A DNA stretch of 64,000 nucleotides from Balaenoptera acutorostrata. Lineage: Eukaryota > Chordata > Mammalia > Artiodactyla > Balaenopteridae. How positions within the stretch are numbered: the stretch's first letter is position 1; each line of letters opens with the position of its first letter. A model generated the notes under the pieces. The model ran no database searches. It was not told the origin of the DNA and saw only the letters and a program-made list of their open reading frames with translations. The stretch lies in the NCBI RefSeq assembly GCF_949987535.1, contig NC_080079.1, positions 6,390,001 to 6,454,000 of the forward strand, written 5' to 3'. A program made the position numbers and the translations under genes. Shown piece after piece: positions 11,481 to 22,826 of the stretch.

Positions 11481-11660
11481 GACAATCCCAGGAGATTGCC
11501 GCAGTGTCAGCACGTGGACATCAGCAGACCCCTCAGAGCCCTTGACGCCCCTCTGCCCAGTTCTCCTCAGCGAGGACTCCCGCCCCTGCACCCGGCTCCT
11601 CGTGTGCCCTGCGTCCCTGCCAGACCCCTGCCGGCCAACCCTGCACTCAGACAGGCCCAG
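11481..11660 (+). CDS. ADAM12: ADAM12-L exon, proline-rich cytoplasmic tail with SH3 ligand
   Basis: This 180-base exon has 60 codons, phase 0 at both ends, acceptor 'tgaccccgcag' and donor gtacgc. It starts DNPRRLPQCQHVDISRPL and ends VPARPLPANPALRQAQ. RPLPANP fits the class I SH3 ligand pattern [R/K]xxPxxP and corresponds to the human RPLPAKP site, which is reported to recruit Src, Grb2, PI3K p85 and PACSIN3/Tks5-type adaptors. The Lys-to-Asn change lies inside the motif but does not alter its defining positions. Confidence 0.95.
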
Positions 11661-11679
11661 GTACGCCCTCAGCTGTTAA

Positions 11680-11870
11680 TTTGGTGGAGGTCATTTGGAT
11701 CCAGACTCTGCTACTTGCTAAAGTCTGAACTTGGGCGAGTTGCTTAAGTTCTCAGCACCTGTATAAAATGGAGATAATTCAGCTCCTGAGATGGATAAAC
11801 AAGATCATCCAGGTAAAGCATTTAGTACAGTACTTGGTGTCTAGTTATGGTGCAATATATTTTAGTTATT
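11680..11870 (+). repeat. MIR SINE
   Basis: The sequence reads 'ccagactctgctacttgcta', then 'gggcgagttgcttaagttct', then 'aaaatggagataattcagct' and 'aaagcatttagtacagtact'. These follow the order and wording of the forward MIR consensus. The element starts about 20 bases after an ADAM12 exon. Confidence 0.85.
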
Positions 11871-12779
11871 ATTAGGAATATTTTTATCTTTTCTATTCAG
11901 AATAGTGAGGGTGCCTATTCAACTTGTCATCTAGACCATGACACTTTTGAGAATGACAGGTGGCACTGTGAATAATTAGGCCTGGGCAATTAAACAGAGA
12001 TGATCACTTTAGGAATGATAATGGGCATACTTTCTTACCTTTTTCACCTTCAAAAATTATTTACAAAAATGTTACCACCGATTTAGTTTCTCCATACCAG
12101 ATGCAAGAGTGTATAAGATACTTTGTGTATATGATCTCATTTTTATGCTGTTTTTGGAAGTAACAGTTTGTTTGTTATAACATGAACAGCAGGAAACTGG
12201 AGGTGGGGAAAAAGGTAAAAGCAACCAAATGAAAAGCACAAAGATATAATCGCTGGTCATTTTTCATTGCTATCAATGTTATATTTTCTTGTATCAATTT
12301 TTGTATACTTATAATTAAATGTCTATTTGACATAATTTAGATTATTCTATATGTACAGTGCTTTATATATATACTCCTTCTTTGCCTTAAAGTCATCCCC
12401 ATTTACCATGGCATTAAAAATTGTTTAAAATGTTATTTTATCGACAGCACTGTATGTGTATATAGAATACTTTTTTAAGTGCTTGCCAATTAGTGGGCAT
12501 GTTTGGATGCCTCCAATTTTTGCTATTATAAATAGCTCTCTTATGAAGGTCTAGATAGATAAATTTTGGACCACTTTAATTATTCCCTTGGAGAGATTCC
12601 TAAGAGTGAAAATACTGGGTTGAAAAATGGTATAACCATTTTAAGCATCTTAATGTATAAATTAAACATTTTTTCAGGATGGATACACACTTACATTCCC
12701 ATACTAGTACAGAGCATACTAGTACTAAGTATTAACATTTCAAAGCTTTGCACATTTGATACATAAAACAAAATATCTT

Positions 12780-13205
12780 TTTCTGTGTAGTAGTTCTATA
12801 AATTACTGAAAGGGATGTTGAAGTTTCCAACTATAAATGTGTCTCTTCTCGGCCATCAGTTTTTACTTCATGTGTTTTGAAGCTCTGTTGTTCGTGGTAC
12901 AAAACAATTAGGATTATTGTGTCTTCTTGATGAATTGACCCTTTTATCATTATGTAATGTCCTTCTTTAGCTCGGATGACTTTGTTCTAAAATCTACTTT
13001 ATCTCACATTAATACATTCACCTCAGTTTTCTTTTGATTAGGGTTTGCAAGGTATGTGTTTTTCCATCTTTTTACTTTTAATCTACCTATGTCACTTTAC
13101 TTGAAATAAGTTTCTCAGAGACAACATATAATTGGGTTGTGTATTTCTTCATCTGTTCTGTCAGTCACTGTCTTTCAACTGATGTGTATAGACCATTTAC
13201 TTTTA
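12780..13205 (-). mobile_element. Older L1 ORF2 endonuclease-region fragment, lower half, split by L1 copy A
   Basis: The sequence resembles the reverse complement of an L1 ORF2 endonuclease region: 'gttgaagtttccaactataa', 'tatcattatgtaatgtcctt', 'ttttcttttgattagggttt'. It is interrupted at 13205 and resumes at 20639 on the other side of L1 copy A. This shows nested insertion. Frames are degraded. Confidence 0.72.
13193..13205. repeat. Target-site duplication of L1 copy A, 3' side
   Basis: CCATTTACTTTTA is found here next to the T-rich tail and again at 20626-20638 next to the 5' end of copy A. It is a 13-base exact direct repeat, as expected from L1 target-primed insertion. Confidence 0.85.
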
Positions 13206-13342
13206 TTTTTTATTTTTTATTTTTTCAAACATCTTTATTGAAGTATAATTGCCTTACAATAGTGTGTTAGCATCTGCTTTATAACAAAGTGAATCAGTTA
13301 TACATATACAATATGTTCCCATTTCTCTTCCCTCTTGCATCT

Positions 13343-13357
13343 CCCTCCCTCCCACCC
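13343..13357 (-). other. G-quadruplex motif in the L1 copy A 3' UTR
   Basis: On the - strand this reads GGGTGGGAGGGAGGG: four runs of three G with single-base loops. Such G-rich tracts are a conserved feature of mammalian L1 3' UTRs. Confidence 0.7.
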
Positions 13358-13723
13358 TCCCCATCCCACCCCTCTAGGTGGTCACAAAGCACCGAGCTGA
13401 TCTCCCTGTGCTATGCGGCTGCTTCCCACTAGCTATCTATTTTACATTTGGTAGTGTATATATGTCCATGACACTCTCTTACCCTGTCACATCTCACCCC
13501 ACCCCCTCCCCATATCCTCAAGTCCATTCTCTAGTAGGTCTGTGTCTTTATTCCCGTCTTGCCACTAGGTTCTTCATGGCCTTTTTTTTTTTTTTTTCCC
13601 CTTAGATTCCATATATATGTGTTAGCATACTGTATTTGTTTTTCTCTTTCTGACTTACTTCACTCTGTATGACAGACTCTAACTCCATCCACCTCATTAC
13701 AAATACCTCCATTTCGTTTCTTT

Positions 13724-16700
13724 TTATGGCTGAGTAATATTCCATTGTGTATATATGTGCCACATCTTCTTTATCCATTCATCTGTCGATGGACATTTAG
13801 GTTGCTTCCATGTCCTGGCTATTGTAAATAGAGCTGCAATGAACATTTTGGTACATGACTCTTTTTGACCTATGGTTTTCTCAGGGTATATGCCCAGTAG
13901 TGGGATTGCTGGGTCGTATGGTAGTTCTATTTGTAGTTTTTTAAGGAACCTCCATACTGTTCTCCATAGTGGCTGTATCAATTTACATTCCCACCAACAG
14001 TGCAAGAGTGTTCCCTTTCCTCCACACCCTCTCCAGCATTTATTGTTTCTAGATTTTTTGATGATGGCCATTCTGACCGGTGTGAGATGATATCTCATTG
14101 TAGTTTTGATTTGCATTTCTCTAATGATTAATGATGTTGAGCATTCTTTCATGTGTCTGTAGGCCATCTGTATATCTTCTTTGGAGAAATGTCTATTTAG
14201 ATCTTCTGCCCATTTTTGGATTGGGTTGTTCGTTTTTTTGTTATTGAGCTGCATGAGCTGCTTGTAAATCTTGGAGATTAATCCTTTGTCAGTTGCTTCA
14301 TTTGCAAATATTTTCTCCCATTCTGAGGGTTGTCTTTTGGTCTTGTTTATGGTTTCCTTTGCTGTGCAAAAGCTTTTCAGTTTCATTAGGTCCCATTTGT
14401 TTATTTGTGTTCTTATTTCCATTTCTCTGGGAGCTGGGTCAAAAAGAATCTTGCTGTGATGTATGTCATAGAGTGTTCTGCCTATGTTTTCCTCTAAGAG
14501 TTTGATAGTGTCTGCCCTTACACTTAGGTCTTTAATCCATTTTGAGTTTATTTTTGTGCATGGTGTCAGGGAGTGTTCTAATTTCATACTTTTACATGTT
14601 CCTGTCCAATTTTCCCAGCACCACTTATTGAAGAGGCTGTCTTTTCTCCACTGTATATGCTTGCCTCCTTTATCAAAGATAAGTTGACCATATGTGTGTG
14701 GGTTTATCTCTGGGCTTTCTATCCTGTTCCATTGATCTATATTTCTGTTTTTGTGCCAATACCAAACTGTCTTGATTACTGAAGCTTTGTAATATAGTCT
14801 GAAGTCAGGGAGCCTGATTCCCCCAGCTCCATTTTTCGTTCTCAAGATTGCTTTGGCTATTCGGGGTCTTTTGTGTTTCCATACAAATTGTGAAATTTTT
14901 TGTTCTAGTTCTGTGAAAAATGCCAGTGGTAGTTTGATAGGGATTGCATTGAATCTGTAGATTGCTTTGGGTAGTAGAGACATTTTCACAATGTTGATTC
15001 TTCCAATCCAGGAACATGGTATATCTCTCCATCTATTTGTATCATCTTTAATTTCTTTCATCAGTGTCTTATAATTTTCTGCATACAGGTCTTTTGTCTC
15101 CTTAGGTAGGTTTATTCCTAGATATTTTATTCTTTTTGTTGCAATGGTAAATGGGAGTGTTTTCTTAATTTCACTTTCAGATTTTTCGTCATTAGTGTAT
15201 AGAAATGCAAGAGATTTCTGTGCATTAATTTTGTATCCTGCTACTTTACCAAATTCATTGATTAGCTCTAGGAGTTTTCTGGTAGCATCTTTAGGATTCT
15301 CTATGTACAGTATCATGTCATCTGCAAATAGTGACAGCTTTACTTCTTCTTTTCCGATTTGGATTCCTTTTATTTCTTTGTCTTCTCTGATTGCTGTGGC
15401 TAGGACTTCCAGAACTATGTTGAATAATAGTGGTGAGAGTGGGCAACCTTGTCTTGTTCCTGATCTTAGTGGAAATGGTTTCAGTTTTTCACCATTGAGG
15501 ACAATGTTGGCTGTGGGTTTGTCATATATGGCCTTTATTATGTTGAGGAAAGTTCCCTCTATGCCTACTTTCTGCAGGGCTTTTATCCTAAATGGGTGTT
15601 GAATTTTGTCAAAAGCTTTCTCTGCATCTATTGAGATGATCATATGGTTTTTCTCCTTCAATTTGTTAATATGGTGTATCACATTGATTGATTTGCGTAT
15701 ATTGAAGAATCCTTGCATTCCTGGGATAAACCCCACTTGATCATGGTGTATGATCCTTTTAATGTGCTGTTGGATTCTGTTTGCTAGTATTTTGTCGAGG
15801 ATTTTTGCATCTATGTTCATCAGTGATATTGGCCTGTAGTTTTCTTTCTTTGTGACATCTTTGTCTGGTTTTGGTATCAGGGTGATGGTGGCCTCGTAGA
15901 ATGAGTTTGGGAGTGTTCCTCCCTCTGCAATATTTTGGAAGAGTTTGAGAAGGATAGGTGTTAGCTCTTCTCTAAATGTTTGATAGAATTCGCCTGTGAA
16001 GCCATCTGGTCCTGGGCTTTTGTTTGTTGGAAGGTTTTTAATCACAGTTTCAATTTCAGTGCTTGTGATTGGTCTGTTCATATTTTCTATTTCTTCCTGG
16101 TTCAGTCTCGGCAGGTTGTGCATTTCTAAGAATCTGTCCATTTCTTCCAGGTTGTCCATTTTATTGGCATAGAGTTGCTTGTAGTAATCTCTCATGATCT
16201 TTTGTATTTCTGCAGTGTCAGTGGTTACTTCTCCTTTTTCATTTCTAATTCTATTGATCTGAGTCTTCTCCCTTTTTCTCTTGATGAGTCTGGCTAATGG
16301 TTTATCAATTTTGTTTATCTTCTCAAAGAACCAGCTTTTAGTTTCATTGATTTTTGCTATTGTTTCCTTCATTTCTTTTTCATTTATTTCTGACCTGATC
16401 TTTATAATTTCTTTCCTTCTGCTGGCTTTGGGGTTTTTTTGTTCTTCTTTCTCTAATTGCTTTAGGTGCAAGGTTAGGTTGTTTATTCGAGATGTTGCCT
16501 GTTTCTTGAGGTAGGCTTGTATTGCTATAAACTTCCCTCTTAGCACTGCTTTTGCTGCGTCCCATAGGTTTTGGGTCGTCGTGTCTCCATTGTCATTTGT
16601 TTCTAGGTATTTTTTGATTTCCCCTTTGATTTCTTCAGTAATCACTTCGTTATTAAGTAATGTATTGTGTAGCCTCCATGTGTTTGTATTTTTTACAGAT

Positions 16701-17422
16701 CTTTTCCTGTAATTGATATCTAGTCTCATAGCGTTGTGGTCGGAAAAGATACTTGATACGATTTCAATTTTCTTAAATTTACCAAGGCTTGATTTGTGAC
16801 CCAAGATATGATCTATCCTGGAGAATGTTCCATGAGCACTTGAGAAAAATGTGTATTCTGTTGTTTTTGGGTGGAATGTCCTATAAATATCAATTACGTC
16901 CATATTGTTTAATGTATCATTTAAAGCTTGTGTTTCCTTATTTATTTTCATTTTGGATGATCTGTCCATTGGTGAAAGTGGGGTGTTAAAGTCCCCTACT
17001 ATGATTGTGTTGCTGTCAATTTCCCCTTTCATGGCTGTTAGTATTTGCCTTATGTATTGAGGTGCTCCTATGTTGGGTGCATAAATATTTACAATTGTTA
17101 TACCTTCCTCTTGGATCGATCCCTTGATCATTATATAGTGTCCTTCTTTGTCTCTTGTAATAGTCTTTATTTTAAAGTCTATTTTGTCTGATATGAGAAT
17201 TGCTACTCCAGCTTTCTTTTGATTTCCATTTGCATGGAATATCTTTTTCCATCCCCTCACTTTCAGTCTGTATGTGTCCCTAGGTCTGAAGTGGGTCTCT
17301 TGTAGACAGCATATGTATGGGTCTTGTTTTTGTATCCATTCAGCCAGCCTGTGTCTTTTGGTGGGAGCATTTAATCCATTTACATTCAAGGTAATTATCG
17401 ATATGTATGTTCCTATTCCCAT
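13724..17422 (-). pseudogene. L1 copy A ORF2 (endonuclease / reverse transcriptase), frameshifted near the C-terminus
   Basis: ORF2p nicks genomic DNA and copies L1 RNA into the nick. The open frame of 1232 codons carries the AP-type endonuclease (N-terminal TLNVNG, LQETH, VGDFN and SDHNAM), the reverse transcriptase with SLFADDM, and a C-terminal zinc-knuckle-like [18 protein letters not shown]. Compared with copy B, the last 51 or so residues are replaced by 11 unrelated ones. The cause is a net two-base difference at a GT/AT-rich spot near 13740-13755. About four amino acid substitutions separate the copies over the shared part. It starts 58 bases after ORF1. Confidence 0.9.
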
Positions 17423-17480
17423 TTTCTTAAATGTATTGGGTTTGTTATTGTAGGTGTTTTCCTTCTCTTGTGTTTCTTGC

Positions 17481-18374
17481 CTAGAGAATTTCCTTTAGCA
17501 TTTGTTGTAAAGCTGGTTTGGTGGTGCTGAACTCTCTCAGCTTTTGCTTGTCTGTAAAGGTTTTAATTTCTCCATCGAATCTGAATGAGATCCTTGCTGG
17601 GTAGAGTAATCTTGGTTGTAGGTTTTTCTCCTTCATGACTTTAAGTATATCCTGCCACTCCCTTCTGGCTTGCAGAGTTTCTGCTGAGAGATCAGATGTT
17701 AACCTTATGGGGATTCCCTTGTGTGTTATTTGTTTTTTTTCCCTTGCTGCCTTTAATATGTTTTCCTTATATTTAATTTTTGACAGTTTGATTAATATGT
17801 GTCTTGGCGTGTTCCTCCTTGGGTTTATCCTGTATGGGACTCTCTGTGCTTCCAGGACTTGATTAACTATTTCCTTTCCCATATTAGGGAAGTTTTCAAC
17901 TATAATCTCTTCAAAAATTTTCTCAGTCCCTTTCTTTTTCTCTTCTTCTTCTGGTACCCCTATAATTCGAATGTTGGCACGTTTAATGTTGTCCCAGAGG
18001 TCCCTGAGACTGTCCTCAGTTCTTTTCATTCTTTTTTCTTTATCCTGCTCTGTAGTAGTTATTTCCACCATTTTATCTTCCAGGTCACTTATCCTTTCTT
18101 CTGCCTCAGTTATTCTACTATTGATCCCATCTAGAGTATTTTTAATTTCATTTATTGTGTTTTTCATCATTGCTTGGTTCCTCTTTAGTTCTTCTACATC
18201 CTTGTTAAATGTTTCTTGCATTTTGTCTATTCTATTTCCAAGATTTTGGATCATCCTTACTATCATTATTCTGAATTCTTTTTCAGGTAGACTACCTATT
18301 TCCTCTTCATTTGTTAAGTCCAGTGTGTTTTGAGCCTGCTCCTTCATCTGCTGTGTGTTTTTCTGTCGTCTCAT
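17481..18374 (-). CDS. L1 copy A ORF1 (RNA-binding chaperone)
   Basis: ORF1p coats L1 RNA as a trimer and is needed for retrotransposition. This 297-codon frame is complete. Residues about 25-130 are rich in charged heptad-like sequence (coiled coil, [20 protein letters not shown]). An RRM-like middle follows ([11 protein letters not shown] ... [21 protein letters not shown]), then a C-terminal domain ([16 protein letters not shown] ... [14 protein letters not shown]). It is somewhat shorter than human ORF1p (338 aa). The protein is identical to that of copy B. Confidence 0.95.
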   Translation of the reverse strand: MRRQKNTQQMKEQAQNTLDLTNEEEIGSLPEKEFRIMIVRMIQNLGNRIDKMQETFNKDVEELKRNQAMMKNTINEIKNTLDGINSRITEAEERISDLEDKMVEITTTEQDKEKRMKRTEDSLRDLWDNIKRANIRIIGVPEEEEKKKGTEKIFEEIIVENFPNMGKEIVNQVLEAQRVPYRINPRRNTPRHILIKLSKIKYKENILKAAREKKQITHKGIPIRLTSDLSAETLQARREWQDILKVMKEKNLQPRLLYPARISFRFDGEIKTFTDKQKLREFSTTKPALQQMLKEIL

Positions 18375-19565
18375 TTTGCCTATCTTACTGTGTTTGGGGT
18401 CTCCTTTTCACAGGCTGCAGGTTCGTAGTTCCCGTTGTTTTTGGTATCTGTCCCCAGTGGCTAAGGTTGGTTCAGTGGGTTGTGTAGGCTTCCTGGTGGA
18501 GGGAACTAGTGCCTGAGTTCTGGTGGATGAGGCTACATCTTGTCTTTCTGGTGGGCACGTCCACATCTGGTGGTGTATTTTGGGGTGTCTGTGGCCTTAT
18601 TTTGATTTTAGGCAGCCTCTCTGCTAATGGATGGGGTTGTGTTCCTGTCTAGCTAGTTGTTTGGCATAGGGTGTCCAGCACTGTAGCTTGCTGGTCGTCG
18701 AGTGAAGCTGGGTCTTGATGTTGAGATGGAGATCTCTGGGAGATTTTTGCCGTTTGGTATTACGTGGAGCTGGGAGGTCTCTTGTGGACCAGTGTTCTGA
18801 AGTTGGCTCTCCCACCTCAGAGGCACGGCCCTGATGCCTGGCTGGAGCACCAAGAGCCTTTCGTCCACACAGCTCAGAGTAAAAGGGAGAAAAAATAGAA
18901 AGAAAGAAAGAAAGAGGCTATAATATAGTGAAGAAAAATAAAGCTATTGTAAGGCAAAGCTATACAGACAAAATCTCACCCAGAAGCATATACATATACA
19001 CTCACAAAAAAAAAAGGAAAAGGGGAAAAATTAATATCTCCTGCTCCCAGAGTCCACCTCCTGAATTTGGGATGATTCGTTGTCTATTCAGGTATTCCAC
19101 AGATGCAGGTACATCAAGTTGTTTGTGGAGCTTTAATCCGCTGCTCCTGAGGCTGCTGGGAGAGATTTCCCCTTCTCTTCTCTGCTCGCACAGCTCCTGG
19201 GGTTCAGCTTTGGATTTGGACCCGCCTCTGCGTGTAGGTCGCCTGAGGGCGTCTGTTCCCCACCCAGACAGGACGGGGTTAAAGGAGCAGCTGCTTCGGG
19301 GGCTCTGGCTCACCCAGGCCGCGGGGAGGGAGCGGTACGGAGGAGGCGGGGCGAGCCTGCGGCGGCCGAGGCCGGCATGACATTGCACCAGCTCGAGGCG
19401 CGCAGTGCGTTCTCCCGGGGATGTTGTCCCCGGATCCCGGGACCCTGGCAGTGGCGGGCTGCACAGGCTCCCGGGAGGGGCGGTGTGGAGAGTGACCTGT
19501 GCTCACACACAGGCTTTTTGGAGGCGGCAGCAGCAGCCCCAGCGTCTCACGCCCGTCTCTGGGGT

Positions 19566-20290
19566 CCGCGCTGATCGCCGTGGCTTGCGCCCTTCTCTGG
19601 AGTTCGTTTAGGCGGCGCTCTGAATCCCCTCTCCTTGCGCGCAGCGAAACAAAGAGGCAAGAAAAAGTCTCTTGCCTCTTCGGCAGCTGCAGACCTTTTC
19701 CCGGTCTCCCTCCCGGCTAGCTGTGGTGCGCCAACCCCTTCAGGCTGTGTTCACGCCGCCAGCCCCAGTCCTCTCCCTGCGATCCGACTGAAGCCGAGCC
19801 TCAGCTCCCAGCCCCGCCCGCCCCGGCGGGGGAGCAGACAAGCCTCTCGGGCTGGTGAGCGCCGCTCGGCGCCGAGCCTCTGTGCGGGAGTCTCTCCGAT
19901 TTTCCCTCTGCGCCCCTGTTGCTGTGGGATCCGCGCTGATAGCCGCGGCTCACGCCCTTTTCTGGAGTTCGTTTAGGCGGCGCTCTGAATCCCCTCTCCT
20001 TGCCCGCCGCGAAACAAAGAGGCAAGAAAAAGTCTCTTGCCTCTTCGGCAGCTGCAGACTTTTTCCCCGGACTCCCTCCCGGCTAGCTGTGGCGCACTAA
20101 CCCCTTCAGGCTGTGTTCACGCCGCCAGCCCCAGTCCTCTCCCTGCGATCCGACCGAAGCCCGAGCCTCAGCTCCCAGCCCCGCCCGTCCCGGCGGCTAA
20201 GCAGACAAGCCTCTCGGGCTGGTGAGTGCTGCTCGGCGCCGAGCCTCTGTGCGGGAATCTCTCCGCTTTGCCCTCCGCACCTCTGTGGCT
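19566..20290 (-). repeat. Tandem 365-base units in the L1 copy A 5' UTR
   Basis: The phrase 'agttcgtttaggcggcgctc' occurs at 19601 and again at 19966, and the surrounding hundreds of bases repeat with the same 365-base offset. The blocks include 'aggcaagaaaaagtctcttg' and 'cagacaagcctctcgggctg'. They are GC- and CpG-rich, as expected for L1 promoter sequence. The last part of the second unit diverges towards the 5' end of the element. Confidence 0.88.
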
Positions 20291-20604
20291 GCGCTCTCCT
20301 CCGTGGCTCTGAAGCTTCCCCCCTCCGCCCCCCGCAGTCTCCGCCCGCGAAGGGGCTCCTAGTGCGTGGAAACCTTTCCTCCTTCACGGCTCCCTCCCAC
20401 TGGTGCAGGTGCCGTCCCTATTCTTTTGTCTCTGTTATTTCTTTTTTCTTTTGCCCTACCCAAGTACGGGGGGAGTTTCTTGCCTTTTTGGAGGTCGGAC
20501 GTTTTCTGCCAGCGTTCAGTGGGTGTTCTGTAGGAGCCGTTCCACGTGTAGATGTATTTCTACTGTATCTGTGGGAAGGAATGTGATCTCCGCGTCTTAC
20601 TCTT

Positions 20605-20617
20605 CCGCCATCTTCTC
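20605..20617 (-). promoter_or_regulatory. YY1-type box at the start of L1 copy A
   Basis: The - strand reads GAGAAGATGGCGG within about 20 bases of the first base of the element. AAGATGGCGG matches the YY1 site that sets the start of transcription in human L1. Confidence 0.65.
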
Positions 20618-20625
20618 CAATCCCC

Positions 20626-20638
20626 CCATTTACTTTTA
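20626..20638. repeat. Target-site duplication of L1 copy A, 5' side
   Basis: Exact second copy of CCATTTACTTTTA (first at 13193-13205), directly next to the GGGG start of the element. Confidence 0.85.
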
Positions 20639-20811
20639 ATGTAAGTATTGATATGTTAGAATTGAAGTCTACCATTTTAATGTTTTTATCATACTCCTCT
20701 TTCCTGACTTCCTGCGGGTTTCTTGAACATTTTTCACTATTCCATATTGATTCATCAATAGTGTTTATGAGATATGTCTGTCTTCACTCTTTTGTATGGC
20801 TGCCCTAGGGC
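20639..20811 (-). mobile_element. Older L1 fragment, upper half after L1 copy A
   Basis: 'tgtaagtattgatatgttag' and 'gtctaccattttaatgtttt' continue the L1 ORF2 endonuclease-region fragment that ends at 13205. Joining the two flanks across copy A removes one target duplication and restores continuity of the old element. Confidence 0.65.
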
Positions 20812-21017
20812 AGGGTTTCTCAACCTCAACATTGTTGGCATTTGGGGCTGGATGACTCTTTGTTGTATGGGACTGACCTGTGTATCATAGAATATTTAGC
20901 AGCATCTTGGTTTCTACCAACTATAGATGGCAGTAGCATGTGTAATCATGTCTCTAAACATTGCCAGATGTTCCCTGAGAGACAAAAATCACCCCTGATT
21001 GAAAACTGCTTCTCTAA
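20812..21017 (+). mobile_element. MER5A-like hAT (Charlie) non-autonomous DNA transposon
   Basis: It begins 'cagggtttctcaacctcaac' and contains 'ttggcatttggggctggatg', 'atttagcagcatcttggttt' and 'ctaaacattgccagatgttc', ending 'tgattgaaaactgcttctct'. This matches the MER5A consensus in order, including the imperfect terminal inverted repeats. Confidence 0.85.
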
Positions 21018-21240
21018 AGATTACAATATAGGTACATAATTTATCACAGTCTACTAGTATCAATATTTCATCACTTCAAGTAAAAACTTTACCTCCTTTT
21101 AGGTCCCTTTATCCCTCTCCCTTTAAGATATGGATGTCTTAAGTGTTACGTTTATGTAGTGAGAACCACTTCAGATGTTGTCATTTTTGCTTTCAAACAT
21201 CAAGGGTAACTTTTTATTTTTAAACTTTTTTAAAAATTAA

Positions 21241-21527
21241 TTAATTAATTTATTTATTTATTTTTGGCTGTGTTGGGTCTTCATTTCTGTGCGAGGGCTT
21301 TCTCTAGTCGCGGCAAGCAGGGGCCACTCTTCATCGCAGTGCGCGGGCCTCTCACTATCGTGGCCTCTCTTGTTGCGGAGCACAGGCTCCAGACGCGCAG
21401 GCTCAGTAATTGTGGCTCACGGGCCTAGTTGCTCCGCGGCATGTGGGATCTTCCCAGACCAGGGCTCGAACCCGTGTCCCCTGCATTGGCAGGCAGATTC
21501 TCAACCACTGCACCGCCAGAGAAGCCC
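21241..21527 (-). mobile_element. CHR-type tRNA-derived SINE
   Basis: A T/A-rich tail is followed by 'ttggctgtgttgggtcttca', 'gtgcgcgggcctctcactat' and 'gggctcgaacccgtgtcccc', ending '...gagaagccc'. Read on the - strand this is the cetacean/hippo/ruminant SINE that starts GGGCTTCyCTGG and carries tRNA-like A and B boxes. A nearly identical copy lies at 29337-29654. Confidence 0.92.
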
Positions 21528-22106
21528 AAGCATAATTTTTTAAATTTAAGAAGAATGGTTTACAGTATCTACTCATATAGTCACCCTTTCCATTCTTTCT
21601 TTACTTCTGATGTTCCAGGTTTCTTTCTGTTATCATTTCCTTTCTGTCTGAAAAACCTCCTTCAGCTATTTGATTTAGCCATTCGAAAGCAGGTCTGCTG
21701 GTGACAAATTCTCTTAGTTTTCCTTCATCTGGAAATGTCTGTTTCACCTTTATTCCTGAAGAATATTTTCAATGGATATAGAATTCTGGGTTAACTGTTT
21801 TATTCTTGCAACATTTGAAAACTGTTGTTCTGCTTCCTTCTGGCCTTTATGGTGATGAGAAATCCACTGAAAAATTCCATCCACAGTCTCTGTTCCAGGG
21901 AAGAGATGAGGTCTGTTATTTCAAGGAGGGATGGAAAGCAGGGCTCTGCCAGCTCCAGGATGTGGTGCCCAGTGGGGACAGCAGGGCATGGCTTTTTCCT
22001 AGTGCTCACCCAGAGGTAGAGTAAGGTCAGGTATGGTCAAATGTTGCTCTTACTGGGTCACCCTTCTCCTGTTCTTTTAGCTAAAGATAGCAGGCTTTCC
22101 TCCGGC

Positions 22107-22143
<37 letters not shown>

Positions 22144-22480
22144 TAGTGCTATTGGCATTTCCAGATGGGGGGCTCTCCAGAGCCCAGGCCAAGATATAAA
22201 GAAGGGGAAAACAAACAACAAGGACTCACTACTGGTTCATTCCTTGAGTTCTGAGGTCCCTAGCCAGTCCATTTACTTTCCTGCAACTTTTAGAGTGTCA
22301 GCTGCTTTATGAATTTTCTCCAGGCTTTTTTGTTATAATTTGCAAGAGGAATAGGGTGAAATGTGCTTATTCCATCTTGTCCAGACTTCATTTCTTTTTG
22401 CATTCCTTTGATTGCCAGGACACTTGAACTGCTTTTTGTATATCTATTAACAAATGGTGTGCTGGTAAATTGGCTGTCCA
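21528..22480 (-). mobile_element. Probable older L1 fragment (ORF1 region) with a GT microsatellite
   Basis: Phrases such as 'caaattctcttagttttcct' and 'tgttctgcttccttctggcc' resemble the reverse complement of an L1 ORF1 region. They plausibly belong to the old L1 that flanks copy A. Frames are broken and family assignment is uncertain. Confidence 0.5.
22108..22141. repeat. (GT)n microsatellite
   Basis: About 16 uninterrupted GT units lie between 'cggctt' and 'ctagtg'. Confidence 0.95.
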
Positions 22481-22721
22481 AAAAAAAAAAGCCTTGATTT
22501 GTAGGTGACTTCTCTGCTGTAAAAACTCCACCATGATCAATTTCAAGTTATTAACATGATGTCACTGAACAAGTAGAGAATCAGCTGACATGAGCTGGTT
22601 ACAGCCGGCTCCAGCATACAGCTGCTATTAACTGTATTTGTTCTGTAAGTTGTCTGTTCCCATCCTTTGCCTGTTTTTTTCCTCTGTGAGAGAGAGTTTT
22701 TCTTCCTGATTTGTTAGTTTG

Positions 22722-22826
22722 TGTTTTTTTTAACATCTTTATTGGAGTATAATTGCTTTACAGTGGTGTGTTCGTTTCTACTTTATAACAAAGTGAATCA
22801 GCTATACATATACATATCTCCTCCCT
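22722..22826 (-). mobile_element. Short L1 3'-end fragment
   Basis: 'ttttttttaacatctttatt', 'ggagtataattgctttacag' and 'ataacaaagtgaatcagcta' are the last 100 or so bases of an L1 of the same broad family as copies A and B, on the - strand. Confidence 0.85.

Larger units (their letters stand above)
13206..20625 (-). mobile_element. Full-length L1, copy A
   Basis: This is a complete 7.4 kb L1 on the - strand, antisense to ADAM12. From 5' to 3' (high to low coordinate) it has a start GGGGAT..., a YY1-type AAGATGGCGG box, a long GC-rich 5' UTR with two 365-base tandem units, ORF1 (18374-17481), ORF2 (17422-13724, shifted at the end), a 3' UTR with a G-rich tract, and an A-rich tail with interspersed T. 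It has its own 13-base target duplication. By eye it is more than 99% identical to copy B at 42151-49557, so both are recent. Confidence 0.96.

Noticed and set aside
14031..18333. Many + strand frames of 60-190 codons inside the L1s
   Set aside because: They are antisense shadows of ORF1 and ORF2.
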